Assembly: GCF_024178315.1 (NCBI RefSeq)
Contig: NZ_JAMZIK010000037.1
Span: 1-51,010 of the forward strand
Source of the DNA: Siccirubricoccus soli
GTDB taxonomy: Bacteria; Pseudomonadota; Alphaproteobacteria; Acetobacterales; Acetobacteraceae
DNA: 51,010 nt
Direction of reading: 5' to 3'
Each line of letters begins with the position of its first letter. The stretch's first letter is position 1. This document shows, piece after piece, positions 1 through 8,230 of this stretch. The translations under genes were made by a program, and so were the position numbers. The notes under the pieces were generated by a model. It saw only the letters and a program-made list of their open reading frames with translations. It searched no databases and had not been told where the DNA came from.

Positions 1-128
1 CCCTCGATGGCGTTCAGGCGCCGGACCGCGCCGCCATAGTTGTTCTCGTAATGGCTGACCAGCAGCCGGTCGGATAGGCCCTCTAGCCGATGTGGCTTGA
101 AGGGCAGCGGGAGGACTTCGTGAGCCAT
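1..128 (-). CDS. Superoxide dismutase, Fe/Mn family (chrC-like), N-terminal part only
   Basis: Only the first 42 or so codons are inside the window; the gene continues past base 1. Read leftward from an ATG at 128, the product begins [20 protein letters not shown] and continues through a [15 protein letters not shown] segment. That is the N-terminal helical hairpin of iron/manganese superoxide dismutases, including the His that ligates the metal (SHYENNYGG). This SOD subtype is the one often found in chromate-resistance clusters, where it is called chrC. It diverges from chrB, which supports that reading. The role would be removal of superoxide formed during chromate reduction. The active-site C-terminal half is not visible, so metal preference cannot be judged. 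Confidence 0.8.
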   Translation of the reverse strand, partial: MAHEVLPLPFKPHRLEGLSDRLLVSHYENNYGGAVRRLNAIE

Positions 129-178
129 GGGGTGCCTCGTCCCAAGAGATACGGGACTCCTACGCCCGCCGTATGGAG

Positions 179-192
179 GATACAAGTGTATC
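179..192. promoter_or_regulatory. Perfect 14-bp palindrome between chrC-like SOD and chrB (candidate operator)
   Basis: GATACAAGTGTATC is a perfect inverted repeat (GATACA-AG-TGTATC). It lies 35 bp upstream of the chosen chrB start and about 50 bp from the divergent SOD start. It sits where a dimeric repressor could control both promoters. ChrB is described as a chromate-responsive regulator in related clusters, so self-regulation is a reasonable inference. Binding is not shown by the sequence. Confidence 0.5.
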
Positions 193-226
193 TTACCGGT
201 GTTTCGCCAAGTGCTATGGTGCGCCT

Positions 227-1228
227 ATGAGCGACCCCGAAACCCTCGTGCGGGCTGAGCACGCCCGCTGGCTGCTGCTGGTGCACCAGCTCCCGCCCAA
301 GCCCGGCTACCCCCGGGTGAAGGTCTGGCGGCGGCTGCAGGCGCTTGGCGCCGTGGCGGTGAGGAACGCCGCCTACGTGCTGCCTGCGGGCGAGCAGGCC
401 CAGGAGGATTTCGAGTGGCTGCTCAAGGAGATCGGCGAGCTCGGCGGCGAGGGGATGATCTGGGAGGCGCGGCTGGTGGACGGCCTCTCCGACGAGGATG
501 TCCGCGGCCTGTTCAACGCCGCCCGCGGTGAAGACTACGACGCCGTCTCGAAGGAGGCCCGGGCCCTCACTGCGGCGTTGGACGCCGCAGATGCCCCGAT
601 GAGCCGAGCCGAGGCCAAAGCGAAAGTCGGACGGCTCCGCACGGAGGTGGCCCGGATCGCGGCTATCGACTTCTTCGGGGCGGATGGGCGCGAGCAGGTC
701 GAAGGGTTGCTCTCGGGCCTGGAGGCCCGGACGCAGGAGGATGAGGCCATGGAGGAAGATCGCCAGGAGCGGCCATCGGGCCCAGCCGCGATGGACGCGC
801 TCAAGGGCCAGGTCTGGGTAACACGGCGCGGCGTCTATGTGGATCGGATCGCCTCGGCATGGCTGATCCGACGGTTCATCGACCCGGAGGCGCAGTTCAA
901 GTTTGTGCCTGCCAAGGGCTACGAGCCGGAACCCGGCGAGGTGCGCTTCGACATGTACGAGGGCGAATTCACGCACGAGGGTGACCGCTGCACTTTCGAG
1001 GTGCTGCTGTCGCGCGCGGGTCTGAACGACCCCGCGCTCGCCGCCATCGGCGAGATCGTGCACGACATCGACCTCAAGGACGCGAAGTTCAGCCGCGAGG
1101 AGGCGAGCGGCATCGCCCGCGTCATGGACGGCATCGCCGCAGCCAACAAGGACGATCAGCGGCGCCTTGAGCGCGGCGCCGCCGTGCTCGACGACCTCTA
1201 CGAGGTCTTCCGCCGGACGCGAGGGTGA
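227..1228 (+). CDS. chrB: Chromate resistance protein ChrB
   Basis: The product is 333 residues from the ATG at 227. An upstream in-frame ATG at 173 is possible, but it would place the palindrome inside the gene. The N-terminal domain has the ChrB signature WLLLVHQLPPKPGYPRVKVW followed by ALGAVAVRNAAYVLP. From about residue 195 the C-terminal ChrB domain begins with TRRGVYVDRIASAWLIRRFID and contains FDMYEGEFTHEGDRCTFEVL and IVHDIDLKD, with conserved acidic, His and Cys residues. In Ochrobactrum-type clusters ChrB senses chromate and controls chrA and chrC. No chrA transporter is found downstream here: the next gene is an ATP-grasp protein. Divergent transcription from the SOD gene suggests a shared control region. 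Confidence 0.9.
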   Translation: MSDPETLVRAEHARWLLLVHQLPPKPGYPRVKVWRRLQALGAVAVRNAAYVLPAGEQAQEDFEWLLKEIGELGGEGMIWEARLVDGLSDEDVRGLFNAARGEDYDAVSKEARALTAALDAADAPMSRAEAKAKVGRLRTEVARIAAIDFFGADGREQVEGLLSGLEARTQEDEAMEEDRQERPSGPAAMDALKGQVWVTRRGVYVDRIASAWLIRRFIDPEAQFKFVPAKGYEPEPGEVRFDMYEGEFTHEGDRCTFEVLLSRAGLNDPALAAIGEIVHDIDLKDAKFSREEASGIARVMDGIAAANKDDQRRLERGAAVLDDLYEVFRRTRG

Positions 1229-1329
1229 GGACGGGGCGGTGTCGTGGCTGGCCTGGGGCCTCGCCCTGCTCCGGCCGCCCGGCTCTCACGAAGTGGTTGG
1301 ACTTGGTCCCTTGACCGAGGAGGATCCCG

Positions 1330-2385
1330 ATGACGGAGACGGTCGGCAGGCTGGCACTGCTGTGGCGTGGAGACCGCGAGGCGCGCGCCAACGCTACCCC
1401 GGCGAACAACAGGTATCACCGGATCTTCGAGGAGCTGGCCGCGCGCCGCATTCGCGCCGAGCCCGCGGTCTACTCCGAGGAAGCGGAGGACGAAGTGCGG
1501 GCACAGCTTCTGGGCGTGGGCGGCGTCCTCGTCTGGGTCAACCCGCAGGACGACGGCCGAAACAGGCACAGGCTCGACGCGATGCTCCGCGACGTCGCGC
1601 AGCGAGGCGTGTGGGTCAGCGCCCATCCGGACGTCATCTTGAAGATGGGCGCCAAGGAGGTGCTCCAGCGGACCAAGCACCTCGGATGGGGCACGGACAC
1701 CCACCTCTACCGCTCCGCCGAGGCACTCCGGGCGGAGTTCCCGCGCAGCCTCCAGGCGGAGGGCCCGCGCGTGCTCAAGCGGAACCGGGGCGACGGCGGC
1801 CAGGGCACCTGGAAGGTCGAACTCCTTCCCGAGCGCGACGGCATGGTCCGCGTGCTGGAGGCGCGCCGGGGCAGCGTGCCGGAGGACGTCCCGCTTGAAG
1901 ACTTCCTGGCGCGCTGCGATGAGTACTTCGCGGTGGACGGCTGCGTGGTCGACCAGCCGTTCCAGGCGCGGCTGCCGGACGGCATGATCCGCTGCTACGT
2001 CGGCGCGGACAGGGTCGTCGGGTTCGGCCACCAGCTCATCAGAGCGCTGATCCCGCCACCGCCCGAGGGGCCGGACTCCCCAGAGGCGCAGCCCGGCCCG
2101 CGCATCATGCACCCCGCCTCGGCCACGCAGTTCCAGCGCCTGCGGGCGCTGATGGAAGAGGAGTGGACGCCCCGCATGATGGAGACGCTCGGCATCAGGA
2201 GGGAGGAGTTGCCCATCATCTGGGACGCCGACTTCCTCTACGGGCCGCCCACGGCGGATGGCGAGGACACCTACGTGCTCTGCGAGATCAACGTCAGCTG
2301 CGTGTTCGCCATCCCGGACCAGGCGCCCGCGGAGATCGCGCGGTTGGCCGAGGAGCGGCTGCGATCCGCCGGACGCTCGGGTTGA
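1330..2385 (+). CDS. Cj0069-like ATP-grasp family protein
   Basis: This 351-residue protein starts at ATG 1330 behind a strong AGGAGG site. It has an ATP-grasp-like layout: a substrate-side N-terminal half with LGVGGVLVWVNPQDDG, then the nucleotide-loop candidate VLKRNRGDGGQGTWKVEL near residue 155, and a C-terminal metal/ATP segment with YVLCEINVSCVFAIP around residue 315. The Glu and Asn in that last segment are the usual magnesium ligands of the fold. The sequence resembles proteins annotated as the Cj0069 family; no reaction is established for them. It lies 101 bp downstream of chrB on the same strand and could be co-transcribed. A link to metal stress is inferred from position only. Confidence 0.75.
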   Translation: MTETVGRLALLWRGDREARANATPANNRYHRIFEELAARRIRAEPAVYSEEAEDEVRAQLLGVGGVLVWVNPQDDGRNRHRLDAMLRDVAQRGVWVSAHPDVILKMGAKEVLQRTKHLGWGTDTHLYRSAEALRAEFPRSLQAEGPRVLKRNRGDGGQGTWKVELLPERDGMVRVLEARRGSVPEDVPLEDFLARCDEYFAVDGCVVDQPFQARLPDGMIRCYVGADRVVGFGHQLIRALIPPPPEGPDSPEAQPGPRIMHPASATQFQRLRALMEEEWTPRMMETLGIRREELPIIWDADFLYGPPTADGEDTYVLCEINVSCVFAIPDQAPAEIARLAEERLRSAGRSG

Positions 2386-2679
2386 GGCGCCGCTGAAGGC
2401 CCACGCGCTGCCCAGCGCCTTTCGCGGGACGGTGGCCAGACCCACACCCTGGCGACAGCCGCCGACGCAGCAGCCATCTCGCTGGATCCGCGGCTCGCCC
2501 TCGGGCGCGGCTGCGTCGCCGCGCCGTCCGGGGCGCCTGTGGTTGGCCGAGGAGCGGCGGCTGACGCTCCTCATGCAGCCGCGCGCTGCAGGCGGTGCTG
2601 GCCGCCCGGCGCCCGTGCGGCGGCTAGCCGTTGAGCCGCTGCCTCCAGCGCGGCCAGTGGCGGCGCCGCGGACGCCTGG
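2386..2679. other. Intergenic stretch between convergent genes; one 18-bp repeat copy
   Basis: No credible gene is visible in these 294 bases between the ATP-grasp gene and the convergent CNNM gene. The second copy of an 18-bp perfect direct repeat (2541-2558) lies here; the first copy (2342-2359) is in the last codons of the ATP-grasp gene. The partial copy suggests a small local duplication. Confidence 0.5.
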
Positions 2680-4032
2680 TCAGGAGGACGACGCCACCTC
2701 GCCCCGCGGGTCCGGACCGGCACCTGGACGGCGGGCCGCCCGGACCGCGTGGGCCCGGACCGGCGCGGCAAGCACCTTGTCGATGCGGCGGCCGTCAAGG
2801 TCGACAACCTCGAAGCGCCAGCCCTGCGCCTCGACCGCCTCGCCGGGGCGAGGCAGCTGCCCCATCGCCTGGAGGACGAACCCGGCGACCGTCTGGTAGC
2901 CGCGCTCGGCGGGCAGGGCGATCCGGAGCCGCTCGGCCATCTCGTCGGCGGCCATCCATCCCGCCAGCAGCCAGGAGCCGTCCTCGCGGCGCACCGCCGC
3001 CGGTTCCTCCCCGGCCTCCATGTCTGACCGGAAGGCGCCGACGATGACATGGCCGAGATCGGCAGGCGTGACCACGCCTTCGAAGTGTCCGTACTCGTCG
3101 TGGATCAAGGCCATCGGCACCTCGGCCCCCTGCAGGATCTCCAGCACGTCCAGCGCCTCGGCGGTGTCGGGCACGACCGGGGCGGTCAGGGTCCTGGCCC
3201 TCAGGTCGAGCGGCTCGCCCCGAACCAGTGCGGCGAGCAACTCGCGCGCCGCGACGACGCCGAGCATGGCGTCCGGCGAACCGTCGCCGACCGGCAGACG
3301 GGAATGCGTCGTGCGGAGCAGCGTCTCGCGGACCTCCTCCTCGCCAGCGGTGGCGTCGAGCCAGTCCACCTCGCCTCGCGGCACCATGACGCCTCGCACC
3401 GGGCGGTCGCCGAGGCGCAGAACGCCCGCGATCATCCGCCGCTCCGCCGTCTCGATGGTGCCGTGCCGCTCGGCCTCGGCGACGAGCGCCCGCAGGTCCT
3501 CGTCCGTGACCTTCTCCTCCGGCTCCTCGCCGAGCCCGAGCAGGCCGAAGATCAGGTTGCTGGAGCCGTCGAGCAGCCAGACCACCGGCGCCGCGACCCG
3601 CGACACAACCGTCATCAACGGCGCCATGCGGCAGGCCAGGCCCTCGGGGTTGCGCAGGCCGAGGCGCTTGGGGACGAGTTCGCCTATGACGATGGAGAGG
3701 TAGGTCACCAGCGCCACCACGCCGCCGAAGCCGACCGGCTCGGCGACGGACTGCGGCACGCCAAGGCCCACCAGCCAGGCCGCGAGCCGCCCGCCCAGGG
3801 CCGAGCCGGAGAAGGCACCCGCGAGGACGCCGACCAGGGTGATGCCGATCTGGACCGTCGAGAGGAAGCGCCCCGGGTCCTCGGCGAGGGCGAGGGCGGC
3901 GGCGGCCCCGGGGCGACCGGCGTCCGCCATGGCGCGCAGCCGCGGGCGTCTGGCCGAGATGACGGCCAGCTCGGAGAGGGAGAAGACGCCGTTCAGGACG
4001 ACGAGGACGAGGACGACGGCGATTTCGAGCAA
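2680..4032 (-). CDS. Hemolysin/CorC family membrane protein (CNNM + CBS + CorC domains)
   Basis: The product is 450 residues, starting at TTG 4032 six bases after GGAGG. Residues 1-190 form a CNNM (DUF21) transmembrane domain, with a first helix MLEIAVVLVLVVLNGVFSLS, the motif SELAVISARRPRLRAM, and GELVPKRLGLRNPEGLA. Residues 200-330 carry a CBS pair that begins RPVRGVMVPRGEVDWLD. The CorC_HlyC domain follows at about 340-430 (LLAGWMAADEMAERL, YQTVAGFVL). Relatives act in magnesium/cobalt efflux or polyamine export; the hemolysin name is historical. The protein is complete and of normal family length. It is convergent with the ATP-grasp gene, and arsenite oxidase remains lie upstream of its start. 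Confidence 0.88.
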   Translation of the reverse strand: MLEIAVVLVLVVLNGVFSLSELAVISARRPRLRAMADAGRPGAAAALALAEDPGRFLSTVQIGITLVGVLAGAFSGSALGGRLAAWLVGLGVPQSVAEPVGFGGVVALVTYLSIVIGELVPKRLGLRNPEGLACRMAPLMTVVSRVAAPVVWLLDGSSNLIFGLLGLGEEPEEKVTDEDLRALVAEAERHGTIETAERRMIAGVLRLGDRPVRGVMVPRGEVDWLDATAGEEEVRETLLRTTHSRLPVGDGSPDAMLGVVAARELLAALVRGEPLDLRARTLTAPVVPDTAEALDVLEILQGAEVPMALIHDEYGHFEGVVTPADLGHVIVGAFRSDMEAGEEPAAVRREDGSWLLAGWMAADEMAERLRIALPAERGYQTVAGFVLQAMGQLPRPGEAVEAQGWRFEVVDLDGRRIDKVLAAPVRAHAVRAARRPGAGPDPRGEVASSS

Positions 4033-4335
4033 TGCTTCCTCCGGGGCGACCGCGGCGGCGCGACCTCTGGATCAGCATAACGTTGGCACCGCCAGCCCGG
4101 GCCATCGCCGAGACCTGGGCATGTCGCGCCACGTGCGCCGCATCCGCCTGCCGCTCGCGTCGGGCGCGGAGTCCGGACGCGACGCGGGTAACCCGAGGCG
4201 GCGGGACAACCAGCCTTATGCCGTGACCGAGGCGAAGACGCCGGGAACCGACCGGACGCTACCCGGTGGTCACGGCTTGACGGGAGTGCGGCTGCCGACC
4301 GGGACGCGGCTGCTCCTCTCTGGAGACACCGCGAA

Positions 4336-4539
4336 CTACGCCGGAGCATCGGCGCCCTGCTGCTGGCCGAGGTTCTCGCCGAACAGGTTCTGCTCCGGGC
4401 GCGGCCCGCCCTGGCGATCCATCGGCCAGGAGACGGCATGGTAGCCACAGCCGACAATGCAGAAGTGGCAGGTGCCGTTATGGACGTTGGCGTCCCGGGG
4501 CGGGATGGGCAGGCGGTCGATGTTGCGCTTGTAGGCCAT
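4336..4539 (-). pseudogene. aioA: Arsenite oxidase large subunit AioA, N-terminal fragment
   Basis: Read leftward from ATG 4539 (behind GGGAGGG), the product starts MAYKRNIDRLPIPPRDANVH and then has NGTCHFCIVGCGYHAVSWP. The C-x2-C-x3-C spacing and flanking residues are those of the [3Fe-4S] site at the N-terminus of AioA, the molybdopterin subunit of arsenite oxidase. The frame ends after 67 residues at GADAPA, whereas intact AioA is over 800 residues. No continuation is visible toward 4033. It lies 11 bases after the stop of an aioB fragment, which is the normal aioB-aioA order. This is a deletion remnant. Confidence 0.85.
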
Positions 4540-4550
4540 GGTGCCCTCCC

Positions 4551-4700
4551 TCAGCCCTGCAGCACGTTGGAAAGTCGGCCGTAGGTCAGCTCGTCCACGG
4601 CGACGGCATAGACGTCGCCCGCCTCGCCCACCCGGAGCTTGAATTGTGCGAGGCTCTGGGTCGCGTGCCCCCAGATCTCCAGCCCGCCCTTCTCTGGCCG
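4551..4700 (-). pseudogene. aioB: Arsenite oxidase Rieske subunit AioB, C-terminal fragment
   Basis: The last 46 or so codons before the TGA at 4553-4551 read EKGGLEIWGHATQSLAQFKL and then RVGEAGDVYAVAVDELTYGRLSNVLQG. The GxATQ and LTYGRLSNVL pattern matches the tail of AioB. The Tat signal and the Rieske cysteine/histidine box that should lie upstream are absent. Around 4700-4735 the sequence passes abruptly into an unrelated MFS fragment on the other strand. Together with the adjacent aioA start it shows that a former aioBA operon lost both outer parts. The assignment rests on a short segment plus strong synteny. Confidence 0.7.
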
Positions 4701-4734
4701 ACCTCATCCGGCGCATGGGTGTCCCAGTGGCGTC

Positions 4735-5080
4735 TCTGTCGTGCTGGCGGCCTCTGCCGTCGTGCTCTGGAACGCCGCCATCTACCTCGACAGCTCGGCG
4801 CTGACCGCCGGGACCGTGCAGGCCGCCGACAACAAGCAGCTGCGTGGCGCCACCATCGCGCTGCACAGCATGGCTGGCTACGCGGGCGGGTTCCTCGGCC
4901 CGCTCGGGGTCGGCTGGTTCCTCGACCTCGCGGGCGGACGGCCTGCTCGGCTGGGGACTGGGCTTCGGCCATCTTGCGGTGGTCACGCTCGCCGAACTCG
5001 TCGTCCTGCGCCGCCTTGGCCGGACGGAGCACCCGTTGCCCGCAAGGCCCGACTTGTCGCCACAGACGGAACCTGCTCGG
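4735..5080 (+). pseudogene. MFS transporter, C-terminal fragment with frameshift
   Basis: The frame beginning near 4735 reads VVLAASAVVLWNAAIYLDSS, then ALTAGTVQAADNKQLRGATI and HSMAGYAGGFLGPLGVGWFLDLAGG. This is the loop and membrane-helix style of the last third of a major facilitator. After about 4940 the family pattern continues one frame over as DGLLGWGLGFGHLAVVTLAELVVLRRLGR, so one base has been gained or lost there. The N-terminal helices are missing, and the left edge abuts the aioB remnant. The gene cannot make a working transporter. Which substrate class it served cannot be told. Confidence 0.75.
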
Positions 5081-5285
5081 ACCTTCAACTCCGGCCCGGC
5101 AAGGTCCGGTTCAGGAGGCAAGGCGGCCATGTATCTGGGACACATGGAATCGGCGGCTTCGCGCCCTTTCCGGACGTTAGTCGCGCCGTCCGTCACGCCC
5201 AGAAGCGGACTCATTCTTCTCCTGAGCCAGCCGGGAAGTGCCGTGCCAATTCGGCTCGGCGGGCGTTAACCAGGGCGCTCTGTCA

Positions 5286-5305
5286 GTGCTCAATTGAGTG
5301 AGCAC
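5286..5305. promoter_or_regulatory. Inverted repeat upstream of the antiporter gene
   Basis: GTGCTCA and TGAGCAC form a 7-bp inverted repeat with a 6-bp spacer, and CTCAATTGAG (5289-5298) is a second nested 10-bp palindrome. The centre lies about 50 bp before the GTG start of the antiporter gene, a suitable place for an operator. No regulator gene is adjacent. Confidence 0.35.
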
Positions 5306-5346
5306 CTGCGCGATCGGCGACGCCCACGTTTGAAGAGGAACAAGCA

Positions 5347-6612
5347 GTGGCCTCCATCCTCGACATTGCCGCACTGCTGCTCACGCTTTCGGCTCTCTTT
5401 GGCTGGCTCAACCACCACATCGTGCAGCTTCCGCACTCAATCGGACTGCTGGTGATGGGGCTGGCCGCCTCCCTGCTGCTGGTCCTGCTCGACCTCGCAG
5501 TGCCGGATCAGCACATCTACGAGGATCTCACCGGAGCCCTGCGGCAGGTCGACTTCACCGGCATCGTGATGGACGGCATGCTGGCCTTTCTGTTGTTTGC
5601 GGGCGCCCTGGGGCTCGACCTTGGTGCCTTGCGGAACCGCGCGTGGCCGGTGGTCACCCTCGCGCTGGTTGGCACCGCCATCTCGACCACGGTGGTCGGC
5701 GTGGCCTTCTGGGCCGTCATGCACGCCATCGGGCAGCCGCTATCGCTGTCCTGGGCGCTGGTCTTCGGCGCCCTGATCAGCCCTACCGACCCGGTCGCCG
5801 TGCTGGCAACGCTCAAGAACGTCAAGGTGCCGCCTGACCTCGAGATCGAGGTGCAGGGCGAAGCGCTGTTCAACGACGGCGTGGGACTGGTCCTGTTCAC
5901 CCTGCTGCTCGGCTACGCTGCGGGATCGGGTAGCGACGCCAGTGTCGGCTCGGTCGCCCACCATCTGGTGTGGGAAGCAGGCGGTGGACTGGCTCTGGGC
6001 GCGTGCACGGGCTTTGTGGCCTACCGTGCCATGCGCGCCATCGACGACTTCCCGGTGGAGGTGCTGATCACTCTGGCGCTCGTGACGGGCACCTATGCCC
6101 TGGCGGAAAGGGTCGGCACGAGCGGCCCGCTCTCGGTCGTCGCGGCGGGCATGATCATCGGCGACAGGGGCGTGCGCTACGCCATGAGCGACCGCACGCA
6201 GTCCTACGTCTCCGCCTTATGGACGCTGATAGACGAAGTCCTGAATTCGGTGCTCTTCCTGCTGATCGGTCTCGAGGTGCTCGTGCTGCGCTTCGAGCCC
6301 ACCGCGCTGGCGGTCGCGGCGGCCGCGGTGCCGATTGTCCTCGGTGCCCGCCTTGTCGCTGTCTCCGCTCCGCTGCTCCTGTTTCCCTGGTCCGGGCGAC
6401 TGTCCGCGCGAAACATACCCTTCCTGACCTGGTCCGGGGTCCACGGGGGCATCTCTGTGGCCCTCGCGCTGTCGCTGCCGGGCGTCCCGGAGAAGTCAAC
6501 GCTCCTTACCGCGACTTATGCGGTGGTGCTCTTCTCCATCATCGTCCAAGGCTCGACTCTCGGCTTGGTCGCGCGACACACCTTGCTCGGCGGCAAGGCC
6601 GAAAGTCCCTAG
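5347..6612 (+). CDS. Cation:proton antiporter, CPA1 (NhaP-like) family
   Basis: The protein is 421 residues from a GTG at 5347 with AGAGGA upstream. It has about twelve hydrophobic segments in a single Na_H_Exchanger domain. Family hallmarks are FGALISPTDPVAVLATLKNV near residue 140 and EVQGEALFNDGVGLVLFTL near 170, which carry the ion-binding acidic and Asn residues. A late helix with LTWSGVHGGISVALALSLP near 360 is also typical. It is expected to exchange Na+ or K+ for H+ at the inner membrane in pH and salt homeostasis. The gene is intact, unlike the transporter fragment just upstream, and appears to be transcribed alone. Confidence 0.9.
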   Translation: MASILDIAALLLTLSALFGWLNHHIVQLPHSIGLLVMGLAASLLLVLLDLAVPDQHIYEDLTGALRQVDFTGIVMDGMLAFLLFAGALGLDLGALRNRAWPVVTLALVGTAISTTVVGVAFWAVMHAIGQPLSLSWALVFGALISPTDPVAVLATLKNVKVPPDLEIEVQGEALFNDGVGLVLFTLLLGYAAGSGSDASVGSVAHHLVWEAGGGLALGACTGFVAYRAMRAIDDFPVEVLITLALVTGTYALAERVGTSGPLSVVAAGMIIGDRGVRYAMSDRTQSYVSALWTLIDEVLNSVLFLLIGLEVLVLRFEPTALAVAAAAVPIVLGARLVAVSAPLLLFPWSGRLSARNIPFLTWSGVHGGISVALALSLPGVPEKSTLLTATYAVVLFSIIVQGSTLGLVARHTLLGGKAESP

Positions 6613-6765
6613 TGGATCGCGTCCGCACCGTGTAGGCATCTTGCGATGCATGGGAAGGCGCATCGCCACAGTGTCATGGCCCCGCAAGACCGACGCGTTC
6701 ACCCTCAACCCGCGTCACCTCATCCCGGGACCAAACGCCTAGTCCACTGCGCGGATCGTGCGCCG
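6613..6765. other. Short convergent intergenic region
   Basis: No gene is visible between the antiporter and the next leftward gene, and no strong terminator hairpin was recognised. Confidence 0.4.
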
Positions 6766-7461
6766 TCATCGTATGCTATTGTAGTGCGAGTCTGTCCGTA
6801 GATCAAAGGCACCATCGGGCAGATTGAAGCGGTGCTGGATGAGGCTGAGGCTCTCAGCTCTGTGGAGCTTGCGGTCTGCATACAGGACAGGCGTCTTCCG
6901 CGGCACGTCGAACACGACGCGCCCACGCGGCCATTCCTCATACTCGGACCAGAGTGGCGCCAAGGGTACGCCGCGGCGACGAAGCTCCGCTGCACCGAGC
7001 GCGGCCAAGGCTGCCCAGTAATCATAGTGGCCGCCGTATGTGAGAAATTCGCCGTAGGGCTCGGCAGCGTTCAGTTCAACCAGATCGGAGATTATCGCCA
7101 GCCCGCTGCCGTTGCGGATGATCCAGAAGATGCCCACCAAAGGCATCTCAGCCTGGTGAGGAAATTTGGGCAAGTCAGCCGCCGTGGCGTTGCTGGAAGG
7201 TGACGGTGGGCAGAGGTCTGACTTCTTCATGCTGCTTGATTCACCCTCGTCGTTGAGCAGGTCGCCTGAAAAAGCAATCCAGCAACTCCGATCAGGAGGC
7301 ATTTGGCGAGCGCCAATGGCTACGTGCCCAAATCCTGCCAGATATTCGTCGACCGTGATCCTCAAGTCGGCGCACCAGAACTGTGCCTCGACACTGGGCA
7401 GAGGGATGGCGAACCGGCTGAGCGCCATCTTGATCCTCATGGCCCAGTAGGCGCGGACCAT
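6766..7461 (-). CDS. Hypothetical protein, possibly two small domains joined
   Basis: The open frame is 231 residues and I do not recognise its family. Residues 10-70 (FAIPLPSVEAQFWCADLRIT, then HVAIGARQMPPDRSCWIAFSG) form one block. A low-complexity linker with a run of Ser follows. Residues 105-231 form a second block with VGIFWIIRNGSGLAIISDLV, then YGGHYDYWAALAALGAAELR and PRGRVVFDVPRKTPVLYADRKL. The second block looks like a compact beta-rich domain and could be a gene of its own with a start near the internal Met of MKKSD. The start is uncertain. It is followed at its 5' side by the disrupted SRAP gene on the same strand. Confidence 0.5.
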   Translation of the reverse strand: MVRAYWAMRIKMALSRFAIPLPSVEAQFWCADLRITVDEYLAGFGHVAIGARQMPPDRSCWIAFSGDLLNDEGESSSMKKSDLCPPSPSSNATAADLPKFPHQAEMPLVGIFWIIRNGSGLAIISDLVELNAAEPYGEFLTYGGHYDYWAALAALGAAELRRRGVPLAPLWSEYEEWPRGRVVFDVPRKTPVLYADRKLHRAESLSLIQHRFNLPDGAFDLRTDSHYNSIR

Positions 7462-7575
7462 GAACTCCGGCGAGGGACGGGAGACGGCGCGGAGGGCGGG
7501 CTGCTTGGACAGGTCGGCGGGCTATGCCTAGAGCGGCCGTGTATCGAGCCGTTGCGATTGACGCCGTCCCAGCCG

Positions 7576-8217
7576 TCACGCTGGGTCCGTTCGATTGCCC
7601 CTGGAGACGATGAGCATGTCGCCGTCCGGCAGCGGACGCTGGAGCTCCCGGGCAATCTCCCAGGGCGCCGCCATCCAGGTGTCCATCTCGTCTGGCGTGG
7701 TCAGCAGCACCGGCATGGCCTTGGGGTGGATGGGGCCGACGACGCCATTCGGGTCGCAGGTCAGGAAGCCGTAGAGCTCGTGCTCGCCTTCCACCGGGTT
7801 GGCCTTCGTGCCGCGGACACCCTCCCAGCGGGTCCAGATCCCGGCGAAGGCAAACAGGGCGCGCTCCTCCGAGAGGGCGAACCAGACCGGCGTCTTCCTG
7901 GGCTTGGTGTCCTCCCACTCGCAGAAGGACGTGACCGGCACCAGGCAGCGGTGCGCCGGATCGAGCCAACGGCGCCAGTGCGGGCTGCGGGTGTTGCGGA
8001 TGTTGGTGACCGGCGCGCCGCCGTACTGCGCCGGACCCGGCATGCCCCAGCGCATCATGGTGAGCTCCCGCTCGCCATCTTTGGCCTGCCGGACAACGGG
8101 CGCCATGGTGTCGGGGTAGATGCCGGGCAGAGGCGGCAGGTTGCCGGTGCCGTCCCGCATCGCCCGCGTCAGGTCGCGGATCGCCCGCTGGTTGCTGGTC
8201 AGGCTGTAGAGGTTGCA
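7576..8217 (-). pseudogene. SOS response-associated peptidase (SRAP, YedK/HMCES-like), cut off from its start codon by an IS
   Basis: From the TGC at 8217-8215 the frame reads C-NLYSLTSNQRAIRDLTRAM, then GNLPPLPGIYPDTMAPVVR, the N-IRN segment, VPVTSFCEWEDT with the active-site Glu, and GPIHPKAMPVLLTTPDEMD with the active-site His. SRAP proteins use the N-terminal Cys2, exposed by Met removal, to form a thiazolidine link with abasic sites in single-stranded DNA. Here the codon before TGC is ATC, the end of the inserted IS, and the frame upstream meets a TGA without any start. The nearest internal ATG (8160) would lose Cys2. The true ATG with a ribosome site is at 9593, beyond the element. Precise excision would restore a protein of about 214 residues. 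Confidence 0.9.
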
Positions 8218-8230
8218 GATGTGGACGGCC

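Noticed and set aside
8160-8160. The internal ATG at 8160 as the true start of the SRAP gene
   Set aside because: It would remove the catalytic Cys2 and the conserved NLYSLTSN segment, which is intact upstream up to the IS junction.
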